Below, piece after piece: positions 1 through 11,403 of a DNA stretch of 64,000 nucleotides; position 1 is the stretch's first letter; each line of letters opens with the position of its first letter. The DNA is from Anaeramoeba flamelloides (Eukaryota > Metamonada > Anaeramoebidae). A program made the translations under genes and the position numbers. The notes under the pieces were generated by a model. The model searched no databases, had not been told where the DNA came from, and was given only the letters and a program-made list of their open reading frames with translations. Where the stretch lies: assembly GCA_027625915.1 (NCBI GenBank), contig JANTQA010000033.1:6324001-6388000 (forward strand). Direction: 5' to 3'.

Positions 1-545
1 GAGTATTAAAGAGGTTTGTTAGAGTCCACAATCATAAACAATTTTTTTCTAAAAAAAAAAAAAATATTTACTAATTATTCACTTTTGGATAACTTCAATT
101 ATAACAAACACTATTGGTTAATAAAAGATCTTTGATCAAAATTTTTTTTTTAATTATATTGAACAATTTAAGTTGAAAAATCCAATTTTCCAGGTTGTAT
201 TAATAATTTTTTTTAATTTTTATAGTAAAAACATTCAAAATTTTTTTATTCAGACTAAAGAGGTTCATTTTATTATATTTTAAAAGCATTTTAAATCTGA
301 GGAATATCTTCAAATGGATAATCAATTATTTTGACTATTATGGAATTATTTGTCCTTTACAATGAATATATATATTAATTTCAAGTTACGTTTTTTTTAA
401 TTTTTGAAATAAACCGAAAATTTTTGAAATTTTCGGTTTATTCGAAAAAGTAAAAAAAACCACTGTAAGCCTTTCCAGACTTTAAAAGAATTGAGTAAAA
501 TCAAAGATTTTTCTCCATTATTTTGAATTCTGGGAAAACTAAGAC
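1..545 (+). repeat. Dispersed repeat R5, copy 1 (may begin left of the window)
   Basis: The stretch from about 95 to 538 matches, in reverse orientation, 55402-55955 and more weakly 31617-32170. Shared blocks include the CACTATTGGTTAAT region near 110, the TCCAATTTTCCAGG region near 185 and an AT-rich palindrome at 472-538 built on TTTAAAAGAATTGAG and its reverse complement. There is no coding capacity. The family is unknown and the boundaries are approximate. Confidence 0.55.
401..446. repeat. 46-bp stem-loop inside R5
   Basis: A 23-bp arm (401-423) containing AATAAACCGAAAAT is followed by a 3-base loop and an almost perfect reverse complement. The other R5 copies keep the position but have a decayed stem, so it belongs to the repeat rather than being a gene terminator. 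Confidence 0.6.
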
Positions 546-1185
546 ATTTATAATATTTGTCATCAGTTATTTTGTTTCCATAATTGAGTTTTTTAAAATT
601 AATAAAGTGTTTTCATAACTATTAGTTATTATATATTCAAAGAATATCCTCAAGTTAATTTTTTAGAAAATCAATGGTCACAATATTTAAAATTTTTAAA
701 CTAAAATCGACCCTTTTTCCCTGGATTAGAGACTTTAAAAATTGCAGTACTATTAACAACAATAAACACAACAGTTTTAATATTTTAAAGAACTGGAATG
801 TTGATTATATTGCCAATAAACTCGATTAACAACTATGAAATGATAATTGAAAAGTAGTTTTAGATAACTTAGAATTTGAAATTTTATTTTTTCATACCAG
901 TCTTTGGAAAATGATAAATTTTTTTCTTGTTTTTTGATTGATTGAATGGTTTTTCGAACAAATTTAATTTCATTAATCAACATTCTAATAAGTGACTGAG
1001 TTATAATTTTAAGAGTTTGATTCTTAAAAAAAGGATTTGATATTAAATGAAAGAAATTAGATAATAATTTTACTAATATTAACAATTAAAAATATTATCC
1101 CGGTAACTTTTTCAAGTATGTTATTATTTTCACCACTATAATGCAAAAACATAAAAATAAATCGACATATAAGTCAGTTCAACGA

Positions 1186-1200
1186 CCCCCCCCCCCCCCC
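1186..1200 (+). repeat. C15 homopolymer
   Basis: Fifteen consecutive C residues stand out in DNA where A/T runs are the norm. Such a run could form an i-motif or G-quadruplex-like structure. It has no gene context. Confidence 0.9.
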
Positions 1201-2018
1201 TCATTTCAATTTTAATTGTAAATATTAGTAAAAGTTTATTTTTGGGATTTTTGTTTGCTATGATTTACCTATTAAGGTGAAATTGTCTTTAAGATTTCAG
1301 CAATAGGTATTTATCAAGTTTAAGGAATTTCACTTTCATCTTTTTGAATTTGCTTTTAAAGTTTTTTTTTGTCTTTAAGTAAGTTCTAGTGAAATCGAAT
1401 TAGTAAAGATAAAGAATTTATATTAATATTGTTTTTTTAATAAATTTTTTATTTGATCACGACAATTATTAACTATATTATCTAGTAAAGTATGTTCATG
1501 TGTGATTAATTCCTTTAATTGAATATAATTTATGAATTTTTTTTTCTCTTTTTGAAAATTTATTTACTTTTAGTAAAATGATCTTTAATTGAAATTCTCT
1601 TTCTTATTGAGAAGTTTAAAAGGTAATATTATTATTATTTTTTTTTGTAGATAAGATTACCATTTGTTTACCTTTTTCATTTTCTTCTCTTTTACTATCA
1701 GTTTCACCCTTACTTTGATCACTAATTTGCTATTTTCAATTTCTTGGTTTTTTTTTTTGTGAAATTTTAAATACATTTAAAGAGGTTTAACAAAATTAAA
1801 TACATATGGTTCCGAAATAAATGAATTAACAATAGATGATTTCGAAAAAAAAATTGTATTTTGATTAAATAAAAAAATTTCAAAAATTATTATTAATCAA
1901 CACACACTCTCAAAAACTTATCTTAACAATAAATGTTAAAATTCATTCTGTGAGGATTGCAAATTATAAAAAAATCAAAATTATTTCAAAATTTAATTCT
2001 AATTTTCATTTTTATTTA

Positions 2019-2241
2019 CTATTAATTGAAAAATAAATCGGACAAAATTTTCATTTATCTTTCCAAAATTAAATTATGATTTCAAAAATCCTTTGAATAC
2101 AGAATTTTGATAGTCCCGATCCTCTAACCACGTTAAACACGTTATATGGTTGAAAAATAATTCGATTTTCAAAGATTATTTCAAAGATTTTTTTGGGAAC
2201 GATGAATGAAAATTTTGTCCGATTTATTTTACAATTAACAG
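2019..2241. mobile_element. M1 family MITE-like element, copy A
   Basis: A 223-bp non-coding element with long imperfect terminal inverted repeats. The left end starts CTATTAATTG and the right end is its complement, finishing AATTAACAG, with the core motif CAAAATTTTCATT in each arm. It is flanked by TA on both sides (2017-2018 and 2242-2243), as expected for a Tc1/mariner-type target duplication. Five other full-length copies, one of them split by an insertion, and partial copies lie in this window. Confidence 0.75.
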
Positions 2242-2892
2242 TATAGTATCAAAGTTCATCCCCATTAAAAAAAAAGAATCTGAAAATATCAATTTGAAAT
2301 CTAAAACAAATTTTATAAATTGAACAGATGATTTCAGAATTAATTTATTAAAAAATAGTACACGTTTGAAATGTTATTAAGCTTTCCAGGATTTAACAGA
2401 GTCGAATTAAAGTTTTAGTTTTTCTCAATTATTCTAAATATTTAAATATTTTCAATATAATACTTCAAAAGGAAATCAATACAAGAGATTTAATATTACG
2501 ATACTTTAAAAAAAAGTTTTTTTTTTTATTATTTCAATTTACAAAGTATTTTTGCATTATTTAGAAATCTATTTCTTGTAAGGTATCTATTAAAGCAAAT
2601 TAATTTCAAAATCAATAAATCCAAATTAGATCAATTCCAATTCCTAACGATCATAAATAAAAAAAAATAACAATTCAACATTAAAAGGAAAATTTCAAAG
2701 GATCTTTACTTTTTATTCGATCAAATATTAAAATAATAAAAATATCTTATAAAATGATGTTTCCATTCAAAAAAAATTGTTCCATTAATATTTTTCTCAT
2801 TAATTTTTATTATATTTTAATAATTTTTGTGTTTGAAAATGGAAAACGAAAAATGTAAAATAGAAAAATATAAAAAATTAAATCTCACTTCC

Positions 2893-5800
2893 TTAACAAG
2901 GATAATAAATTTTTTGTTCTCCACCAATTAGCCAAACGTCAAATTTATTATTTTCGACTGTAATAGTATCAGAATTTGGATAGAAAAGATTACAAATTTT
3001 TTGTCCGTTGCTATATGGATGGTAGGTGATTGTTCTATGTTCTTTCCCACCATTCGAGCCAACGTTTGTAAGTGCTACAAATACTTTTCCTCTCGAGAAG
3101 GCATAAAAGTTGTCATCGCTATATCTTTGGATTTGTTCTTGTTGTGAGAATTTTTGGGATTTTCTAAATTCGACAACGGTCTTGGTGAACTTATAAAGAT
3201 CGGTATTTGTGTTATAGCCAGATCGCCACAAGTCTTCACGGCAATTTGGATCGCTGCCACCATTGAAACCTTGCTCGGTACCGTAGTAGTAAACGGGGAT
3301 TCCTACAGACGTTAGCATGTATGCAAGTGCGGATTTTAATAATTGGTGATCGCCCTGGAATGAGAGGAAACGAGCATTGTCATGATTGTCCAAGAATGAT
3401 CCCAATAAGGTAAGATCCGAGAATGAACTGTATGCGCTCATTTGGCTTTGGATCTGGTTCATGGATTGTTGTTGGCCAAAGACTTTATCGAGAGTGAACT
3501 TCATTGGGTAACTGAAGAGTCCGTCAAGAACACTTTGGTATTGGGAGACATACCCCACATCGCCATTGAAGACCTCCCCAAGGGTATAGACCCCTGCGTG
3601 GCTTCTGTAATCAGCCCAAAACCATTTTGGTATTTCTGGTACTGTATCTAATCGGACACCATCAAAGCCATATTCTTGAATGATATCTCCGACCCATTTA
3701 TAGAGCGTGTCCTTGACAAAGGCATTTTCTTGTGCAAGATCTGGTAAGTTTGCTAACCGACAGTTTTCGACTTGGTTTTGATTATTCCAATCGGTGATTT
3801 GGCAATCACTATGGTAATACGATTCTTGGTTGAAAGGATTGTTTTGAGATGGAGTGGCGCCTGCTGGACCGACATGATTGTTTACAACATCAACCATAAC
3901 AGCAATTCCTTTGGAATGACATGCATTAACAAAAGCTTTTAAATCATCTGAAGTTCCAAAATGTTCATTTAATTTATATAAATCGTCAAACCAATATCCA
4001 TGATAACCTTTGATTTTTTTTATTTATTTTGAGAGAAAAATTTTTTTGGTAAAATAAAATTGTTGGTGTTTTTTTAGTTTGTTTGAGTCGTTCGAAGGGT
4101 TATTTCTTTTTCCAAAAACAATTTAAATGCCCAAAATAAAATCATTATTGAAAAAGAATCTTGTGAAATTGAGATCAGAATTATTGTTTTAATACAGTAA
4201 AAAGTTCTAAATCCAAAAGCTTTTTTTTTTTTTTTTTTTTATTTTTGAAATTTCAATATTAATCCAAAATGAATTCAATTCAATTGGTCAATACATTAGT
4301 TTCTTTGAATATCTGTATTTACCATTGTCAAAGTATATTGAATTATACTGTTAGTTTCGAATTAATTAATGAAAAATTTGTAAGTTCAATTTTCGTAAAT
4401 CACGTTTTATCAAAATGATTAGTGAGTAGAAAAAATAAGAAGACCATTTATAAATAAGGTACTTCCAAAAAAGTCTGGGGAATTTTTTTTTACATTTAAT
4501 AAAAAATCATCTTTTTTAGTCGAGGTATTCGAAAATTGACAATATTCAATTAAGTTTAATATTAATACCAATTGAATCAACGACTTTGCAATTTATTTCA
4601 AAATATGTTTGATGAAATATTTCCAAAAAATGAAAAAAAAAATAGCACTTTTTTTGGAGAAAACGATGTACGAACCATTTCAATAAAAAACTGAAAATAT
4701 AAGAAGGGCACAAATGATTTTTTAAACAGCCAAATACGGTGATATTTTTTCACTTCTATTTGAAATTTTGTTGAGATTAAACAAGTTATGAAAACGTTTT
4801 TTTTTGATCAAAAAGAAAATAATAAAGACCAATTTTTACCCCTAAAAAATATCAGATGAAATCGAGATCAGAAAATTTAATATCTTTTTATTTATGTAAT
4901 ACAATACTAAGAAACAAATTGAATTATTAAAAAGAATCAATAAATGGTAGTTAATGATTTTATATATTTAAATAGTTTTATGATGATTGAGTTTAAAAGA
5001 TATATTTTAAAATAAATTTGTCCCACTTTTTAGGAAATAGCTTAAATTGATTAAAAACCAAAATTATCCTTGAAATCAGATCAAAATTAGATTTTTGAGA
5101 GGACATTTCAATAATCCTGAGAATATTCTTTGAAAATGATAAATATATATATATTTCCCCAATGAGTTTATTGGGTGGTTATACAATAATATACAACATA
5201 TTAACTCTTACTATTAGTTGTTTTTCAAATATTATTCTTTTTAAAAACATCCTAAAGATGAGCCTTATTAAAAAAAAAATAAATATTTGATCAATGATTA
5301 AAATATTTTAATTTTATCTTCAAATAAAAAATGTGTGCTATAAAAATTAAATGATCAAAACTAAATCTAATCTTATTAGAAACAGTAATTTTGTAAAAGA
5401 TTTTTATACCCTTTTAAAGAAGAAAAAAAAAAAAAAATTATATCGGAGTTTATCAACTGTTTATGAGATATATTTTTGAATTTTTTTTTGTCACAATATT
5501 TTCAATGATCTTTTTGTTTGGAATTTTTGTTCTTTCGGTTATTACTTTAAAATCATTATTTTGATTTTGTAATTGAATTATTAGCAGCATTAAAATGTAA
5601 TATAGAATTATGTAATAGAACTTACCTCCTTTAGAATTATGTACAATGGGCGAAATCCAAATCTATAAAATATCCATTAAAATAATAAGAATAAAAATAA
5701 TATGAAAAAGTAAAATTGGGAAGGAGATTAACATAGATTGTAAAAACGAAATTTTAATAATAAAATTGTTAAAAGCAGTTTTCAAAAAGTGAAAGTGTAA

Positions 5801-8800
5801 AGTTTCAAGACTGTTAATTGCAAAATAAAAAGATCAAAATTTTCATTCAACTTTTTGAAAAAAGCATACTGTTAATTAAAATAAGTCGATCAAAGTCTAC
5901 ATTTCTAAAGAGAAAATTAAGAATCTATCAAATATCCCCTAAAATACCCGAAAATCGAAAATACCCGAAAATTTTAAAACCAATAAAAAACACTTTTTGA
6001 ACAACTTCTAAGAAACTCTAGTGTAAATATACTCGGTTTAACAGTAAATTTTGGACTTTTACTTGGGTAATTTTTTTGTTTATTGAAAATATAACATTCA
6101 AAAAATTTAAATTTTGAGGAATAGTATTCAAATCCATTTTATGTGAAAGGAATTGGTATCTTAGATGACTGTAAACTTTCTGATCATTTCGAAATGGTAT
6201 TAACTAAGGAGATAAAATGTCTTTGTAATGACAATTTCTAATTGTATATCATTTTCCATAATTTTGTAATCTTAAAGTACAAGACAACCCAAAAATAACC
6301 GAGTAATATCTAATCGTACCATAAATACATATACCCTACACAAGGTGACCCAACCCAAACTTTATTTAACTCTCCATTGGATATTAGAAATTGTTTTGAT
6401 CTAAAACAACAGATTCAGAACCCAACACAGCCCATACCAATATCCTGATATACTTATACACTTTTCTTAATAAATATTAACATACTCAAATACACTCAAA
6501 AGGTACCAAAAACTCTTCAGAAGATTTAAGGTAAATAACCGAGAAAAAAATATTTTGTCTTAAGTAAAATTGTTATTTTACTGTTAAACTGCGTATGTGT
6601 GCACTAGAGTTTCTTAGAAGTTGTTCAAAACGTTTTTTTTATTGGTTTTAAAAAATTTTCGGGTATTTTCGATTTTCGGGTATTTTAGGGGATATTTCAA
6701 ACACCTGAAAATTAATAATCTAAGCTTCTTTACGGATTTTTAAAATTTTAAATTGTACATGACTTGTACTGATACTATTATTTTCCAATTAAAAAATGAA
6801 AATTTTTAGTTCATATTCCAAAATATTTTTCTGTTTATAAGTTGAAAGTAATCCCAAAGATCTTTACAACTTCGTTTAGAAATGATTTTTTTAGGCAATA
6901 ATATAAACTCCCTTAGTTAACTATAAAACAAATTTTTTACTCTGCTAATTTGGTTGTAACAGTAATAAATAATATTCATTTTGGAAATTGAAATAAAAAT
7001 TTTCATTTATTAATTGGAAAATAACAGTATTTGAATAATAAATGGAACAAAATTTTTACTTCCTTTTCCTTTTCCTCTTTTTCTATTTTAATAAATTTCA
7101 AAGAAAAAGATTGTAATTTGGGTTCTCTTTTTAGTATTTTTATTTTGCTTTATGCAATATTTTATTCATCATTCGAATGAAATCAAAATCCTAAATGAGA
7201 TTCTTTGAAGAATTGCAAAACAAGAACGAGATGAAAATATTTCCCCTTTAAAATTCAAATACCAGTAAAATCTTTTTTTGGAAAGTTGAAAGGAAATTTT
7301 GTTACATTTACTATTTGTTTCTCAATAAATGGAACAAAATTTTCATTCAGCATTGCAAAAAATATTTTATTAATCAGGGAACTTTTCAACTGCTTACTTC
7401 TGTAAACAAGTTTAAATTATTAATTTCCCCTTTTTTAGAATTGGGAACTTGATGGTTATGTGATGAAATTTTTTGGATTTTTTTCGAAAGCTAAACGAAA
7501 ATTTTGATCTTTTTTATTCGGAAATTAACAGTATTTTGAAACACATAGCAGTTCATCTCCAAACTGTTTTTGTCAAGTTGTTCAGAATTTTTAAAAAAAA
7601 TACTACTGATAAATTCAAATGGGTGTCTGAAAATTTTTACTACACTTGACATTTTACAAATTTTTTCCCTTAGATACGAATAAAGCATTTTATTGCTTTA
7701 AATCTTGAGTAACTTTGTAAAATTAGTTGATCTTGAAAATATTCCTACCAAAGAACTGTTTGAAAAGTTGTGTTGATAGATTTACAAAAATGGAAATTGA
7801 ATAAAAAATTTATTGAAATTTATTAGAATTTATCAGTATGTTCTTCGGAGTGCAATTTTTCGAAAAAATTCAGATTTCTAAAAAAGGGAAATCGACTTAA
7901 ATTTGTTTTCATTCATTTTTGAAAAGGTCTCTCTGCATATTTGTTCGTTAGGGTAAATTCAAAAAAGGATGTAAAACAATTTTAAGTCGATTTCCCTTTT
8001 TTAGAAATCTGAATTTTTTCGAAAAATTGCACTCCGAAGAACATACTGATAAATTCTAATAAATTTCAATAAATTTTTAGTTCAATTTCCATTTTTATAA
8101 ATCTTCGAACTGTTTCTTATCAAACATTCCACTCCAAAGAATATTTTGAAGAACAACTAAATTTACAGAGTTTCGTTAACACTTGACTTCATAAAATACT
8201 TCATTCAAAGCTTGATCAGAATAATTTCAAAAAGGAAAATCAAGTAAAAATTTCCAAACATAAATTGCAATTTATCAGTATCGAAAATCAACTAATTTAC
8301 AAAGTTTCTTTTGCATTTTTACCGTTAAAGTGCTTTTTCCAAAACTCTGTTTAAAATGAAAATTGATCCAAAAACAATGAGAACAATTTTTTTGAATTTA
8401 CTAATAAATTGAAATAAATGTCGGAAAATTTTTAAACAGAGTTTTGGAAAAAGCATTTTAACGGTAAAAATGCAAAAGAAACTTTGTAAATTAGTTGATT
8501 TTCGTTTTGTTCTTTGTCAAGAACTGTTTTAAAAGTCGAAGTTATCAAGAGTAGAAAAAAAATGGAAATTGTACTAAAAATTGTTTTGAATTTTTTTTTG
8601 AATTCATCAGTAGTTTCTCAATTTGAAAAAGACATTTTTGTCTTTAGTCAGAAAAAATGATTAGTTGGTGGGTTTTAATTGTTGAACTCGATTATTTGTT
8701 ATTTTTTAGTTACTTTTTTTGTTACTTAAAAAGGTTAAAAACATCAAAAAAAAAAAAAAAGTCGTAAAGATCTTTTTCAAAGGTTAAACTAAAAAAGAAA

Positions 8801-9594
8801 AAAAAAATAGAGAGGTATTACAAAGTTTTTGTTTAACTTTAGTTTTGGAATTAAGAGTAAACTACTGTTCATTGCAAAATAAAAAAAATCAAAATTTTCA
8901 TTCAGCTTTTCCAAAAAATAACCCTCTCTCAAAGAATAAAAGTCCACTAATCAAAGTTCTACAATTCCAAAAAGGAAACTTAATAATTTAAGATGATTTT
9001 CAGGAATTTGAAAAGTTTGTGGCTTTGATCGATGTAAGAATCTTTTTTTTTGGAAAGCTGAATGAAAGTGTTGATCCGTTTATTTTGAAACAAAGAGTAC
9101 ACTCTCAAATTTTCACAAACTAGGTAAAAAAAAAAAAGAGGAAGAAAAAAAGTTAAAAAAAACGAGTCGTTTAAAAAAAGATTCCAAAAAAGTTCTCAAA
9201 AGTCTCTCTAAAACAGAGTACAAACTTTAATGGTTCTATTTGTAATTGGACTAGTCAACTTTTTTTGTCACACTTTTTTCAAGTGCCGTACCAATTTTGA
9301 ACAAAAAAAAATATTAAAAAAAGATTAAAATTATGGAAAAAGATAAAAATTTTTGAAAAAAGGTAATGTCCTTACTGCATTAAATCCCATTCCAGCAATA
9401 TAGTCAAGATGGTCAATGGCTGCATTATAATTTCCACCACAATAATCACTAAGGTTACCACACGAATCGCTTGAACCAGAAGCAAAACGATCAGTTAATA
9501 TTTGATAGATAATTCTATCTTCCGACCATTGTCTTGGGGTAAGGCTCTGTGCGACAACAATAAACAAAAAGAAAAAAATATATGCTAATTTCAT
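2893..9594 (-). CDS. Secreted alpha-amylase, GH13 fungal (Taka-amylase) type, three exons
   Basis: Hydrolyses internal alpha-1,4 bonds of starch or glycogen; probably secreted or lysosomal. Exons on the minus strand are 9594-9376, 5662-5626 (37 nt) and 4007-2893, each bounded by GT-AG and joining in frame to 456 residues. A hydrophobic signal peptide covers residues 1-18. Exon 1 carries the Taka-like LTPRQW start and a cysteine pair (SDSCGNLSDYCGG). The joined exons read AGMGFNAIWISPIV and then YHGYWFDDLYKLNE, matching the family without a gap. Region I is DVVNNH (D125), region II GVRLDTV (nucleophile D206), region III LGEVF (acid/base E230) and region IV FLDNHD (D295). Domain C is present. 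The ATG at 9594 directly precedes the signal peptide. Introns are 3713 and 1618 bp and full of transposon debris. All key residues are intact, so the gene looks functional. Confidence 0.93.
4457..5042. mobile_element. M3 family element, copy 1 (586 bp)
   Basis: A non-coding element in amylase intron 2. Terminal inverted repeats of about 25 bp start AGGTACTTCC and AGCTATTTCC (reading inward), followed by an AAAAAGT block. TA flanks both ends (4455-4456 and 5043-5044). A second copy at 44905-45490 in reverse orientation has exactly the same length and is similar throughout, so both are full-length copies of one Tc1/mariner-type non-autonomous family. Confidence 0.8.
5811..5929. mobile_element. 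M1 family, partial copy interrupted by the 5930-6697 foldback
   Basis: It starts CTGTTAATTGCAAAAT and keeps the AAAGATCAAAATTTTCATT arm of M1, then runs into the foldback. Sequence beyond 6697 resembles the rest of an M1 copy only weakly. The nested order implies that M1 was here first. Confidence 0.5.
5930..6697. mobile_element. 768-bp foldback element with long inverted arms
   Basis: The left end AAATATCCCC and right end GGGGATATTT open near-perfect inverted arms that continue through ATACCCGAAAA, CCAATAAAAAA, AACAACTTCTAAGAAACTC and TTTAACAGTAAA, about 140 bp per arm. The roughly 500-bp core has no open frame of note. It sits in amylase intron 1, where the transcript would form a long hairpin. 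Confidence 0.75.
7030..7308. mobile_element. M1 family, diverged copy
   Basis: The left arm contains AATAAATGGAACAAAATTTTT and the right arm GGAAAGTTGAAAGGAAATTTTG, the M1 terminal arms, separated by an AT-rich core. It abuts copy B directly. Further M1 arm fragments lie at about 6948-7028. Confidence 0.45.
7311..7531. mobile_element. M1 family element, copy B
   Basis: 221 bp with TA at 7309-7310 and 7532-7533. The left end is the CTATTTGTT variant and the right end finishes GAAATTAACAG. Both arms hold the AAAATTTTCATT / CGAAAATTTTG core. It is non-coding, in amylase intron 1. Confidence 0.7.
7606..7836. mobile_element. M2 family element, copy a
   Basis: 231 bp, flanked by TA (7604-7605 and 7837-7838), starting CTGATAAATTC and ending GAATTTATCAG. 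It shares internal blocks (AAGAACTGTTTGAAAAG, AAAAATGGAAATTGA) with the other M2 copies. Non-coding. Confidence 0.7.
7782..8101. repeat. Large palindrome: two 120-bp arms, 79-bp spacer
   Basis: The left arm (7782-7901) and right arm (7981-8101) are near-perfect reverse complements containing TATCAGTATGTTCTTCGGAG and GGGAAATCGACTTAAA. It arises because two M2 copies in opposite orientation flank a smaller inverted-repeat unit at 7839-8043. In the amylase pre-mRNA it would form a very stable hairpin of more than 100 bp. Confidence 0.85.
8046..8278. mobile_element. M2 family element, copy b
   Basis: 233 bp with TA at 8044-8045 and 8279-8280; ends are CTGATAAATTC and ATTTATCAG. It is closely similar along its whole length to the copy at 50796-51028, sharing AACACTTGACTTCATAAAAT and CATTCAAAGCTTGA or close variants. 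Confidence 0.8.
8281..8504. repeat. Inverted repeat with 73-bp arms
   Basis: 8281-8353 and 8431-8504 are near-perfect reverse complements around TTACAAAGTTTCTTTTGCAT and TTCCAAAACTCTGTTTAAA. The left arm is part of an inverted M2 fragment and the right arm belongs to the M2 copy at 8401-8610. Confidence 0.85.
8401..8610. mobile_element. M2 family element, copy c
   Basis: 210 bp flanked by TA (8399-8400 and 8611-8612). It starts CTAATAAATTG and ends AATTCATCAG, with the shared AAGAACTGTTTTAAAAG and AAAATGGAAATTG blocks near the right end. Confidence 0.65.
8865..9097. mobile_element. M1 family element, copy C
   Basis: 233 bp with TA at 8863-8864 and 9098-9099. The left end CTGTTCATTGCAAAAT is followed by TCAAAATTTTCATTCAGC; the right arm carries GGAAAGCTGAATGAAAG. 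Non-coding, in amylase intron 1. Confidence 0.75.
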
Positions 9595-9915
9595 TTCTTC
9601 AACTTTTTAAAAAAATAAATGAAAATTTGGAAGAAATTACTTTCAAAAATAGATTTTATTCTCAACTCTTTTGTAAGTTAGAAAAGAGTACCTACTTGAA
9701 ATTTTCCCTTTTTGAATTATTTTTAGAAAATAAATTGAAAAATCTTTATAAGCCAAAAAGTCCAAAATATTTCTATTCGTTTTTGTTTTAGTACTAGCCA
9801 TTTTGAACATTTAATTGCTGAGTGAAAATTTATCATTAATTTTCGTTTTGCTGTTAAATTGCAATTTGAAAAAAATATTATTGTACCTCAAATGCACAAT
9901 AAGGATGTTTTAGTA

Positions 9916-10134
9916 CTGTTTATTTCAAAATAAAAAGATCAAAATTTTCATTTAGCTTTCCAAAAGAATCACTTTCCGAGAATTAAAACAAATCTTCAAA
10001 AGTACATATTCGAATAGGTAAATGAATCATTTAAACAGATTATAAGAATTAAAAATTGGAATTTTTAAGGTTTTTAAAACCTTTTTTTGAAAAGCTGAAT
10101 GAAAATTTTGTTCCATTTATTTTGCAACAAATAG
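9916..10134. mobile_element. M1 family element, copy D
   Basis: 219 bp with TA at 9914-9915 and 10135-10136. The left end CTGTTTATTTCAAAAT leads into AGATCAAAATTTTCATT. The right arm carries AAAGCTGAATGAAAATTTTG and ends in the AACAAATAG variant of the M1 terminus. Confidence 0.8.
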
Positions 10135-10642
10135 TATATTTCAAGAACTTTATCTTGAGATCTTTGAAAAAATTTTGAAGAGATTCAAGTAGGGAAAAAT
10201 ACAGGACTTGAAAATAATCCTGAAATGATTTTTGATTGTGGATATTAGTAAAATTGTTGTGTAATTTCTAATATTTGCAATCAAATCCTTTTTATAATCA
10301 AATAATTTTTTTATGAACCTAGTAATAAACTTAACTAAAGTCCACAAAAGTAAGGTGTCTATAGAATACTTTTGTAATTGTTTGAAAACCAAAGTAGATC
10401 AACTTTTTTTGAAAAAAATCGAGTTTTAATTGGATTGCTATGGGTTTGGAAAATGATAATTTTTATTCTTGTTTTTTGATTGGTCGAATATTGTTTTGAA
10501 CAAGTTTAATTTCAAAAATTATTATTCTAATAAGTGATGGAATTTTAAAAACCAAAAATAGCAAATACTTTAGTCAAAATAAAGGATGGAGAAAAGTTTA
10601 ATCAACGATTCCAAATAAAAAGTGTGTTTTTTAGAAAACCTT

Positions 10643-10800
10643 TACCTCAACCAATCAAACAAACTAGCAATAAAACCATAATTAAGTTTAGTATTGGTTT
10701 CTTAAAAGATCTATTATTCAAAGCGAAATTATAAAAATAAAGGATCAAATTGGAAAATTTATCTTCAAAAAAAGAATAAATTTTTTTGAAAATTTTTTTG
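10643..10800. mobile_element. Fragment related to the Tc1-like element at 59139-59617
   Basis: Shares AAAGGATCAAATTGGAAAAT, TTGGTTTCTTAAA and CAATCAAACAAACTAGC-like blocks, in the same order, with the reverse complement of 59345-59545. I see no terminal inverted repeats, so this is an internal or decayed fragment. Confidence 0.5.
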
Positions 10801-11403
10801 AAAATTTTAATCAATTCAATTTTAAGTGTGTTACTTTTTTTACAATTGTAAAAAAAAAAAAAAAAATTTTAATCGTAAAAAACTTTGATTTTTTTAAAAA
10901 AAAAAATAGAAAATTTACTAAATGAAAAATTCAATTTCAAGATCAAAATTTTATAGTTTTAAAATATTCAATTATTACTCATTTACCTAACAGTAGAACA
11001 CCGAGTTGTCAAAATTTGAAAAGTGTTTAGCCGGAGTTCGATTCATGGAAAGATTAATAAAATTCATAATTTTTTTTTTTTTTTTAAAAATTTATATAAA
11101 TTGATCAAATAAAGTATATATGTTTTCTACCTGAATTTACCTTTAAATCTTTTCAAAAAATTTTTTTTTCAAAAATAAAAATCTTCTTTAGGTACCAAAA
11201 TCTGGATAAATGCTGGCAACTAAGTAGTTTTTTCCATGTGAGGAGTAGAAGATTTTAGATTATTTATATATACTAAAACCTACAATTAAAAAAAAAATTT
11301 TTTTTTCAAAAATAAGAAAACTTTAAAATTCATTTTAACCTATGGGAGTCACTATATAAAAAATATAAAAACAATCCCAATTTTTCATTATTTGGGGGTC
11401 TTA

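Larger units (their letters stand above)
1..2892. other. Gene-free spacer beyond the 3' end of the amylase gene
   Basis: No convincing coding sequence is visible; open frames here are short, Ile/Phe/Lys-rich and look like chance reading of AT-rich DNA. The block holds one copy of a dispersed repeat near its left edge, a strong stem-loop, a run of 15 C, and one TA-flanked inverted-repeat element. Part of it (about 890-1020) is a diverged copy of sequence at about 10435-10545, so some of this spacer is old repeat DNA. Confidence 0.6.

Noticed and set aside
777-1085. 102-residue minus-strand frame
   Set aside because: Lies in diverged repeat DNA also found near 10150-10545, where the frame is not kept; composition is Ile/Lys/Phe-rich as for chance frames.
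11020-11050. GTTCGATTC string resembling a tRNA T-loop
   Set aside because: The flanking bases do not form the T-stem, and no acceptor, D or anticodon arms can be drawn around it.
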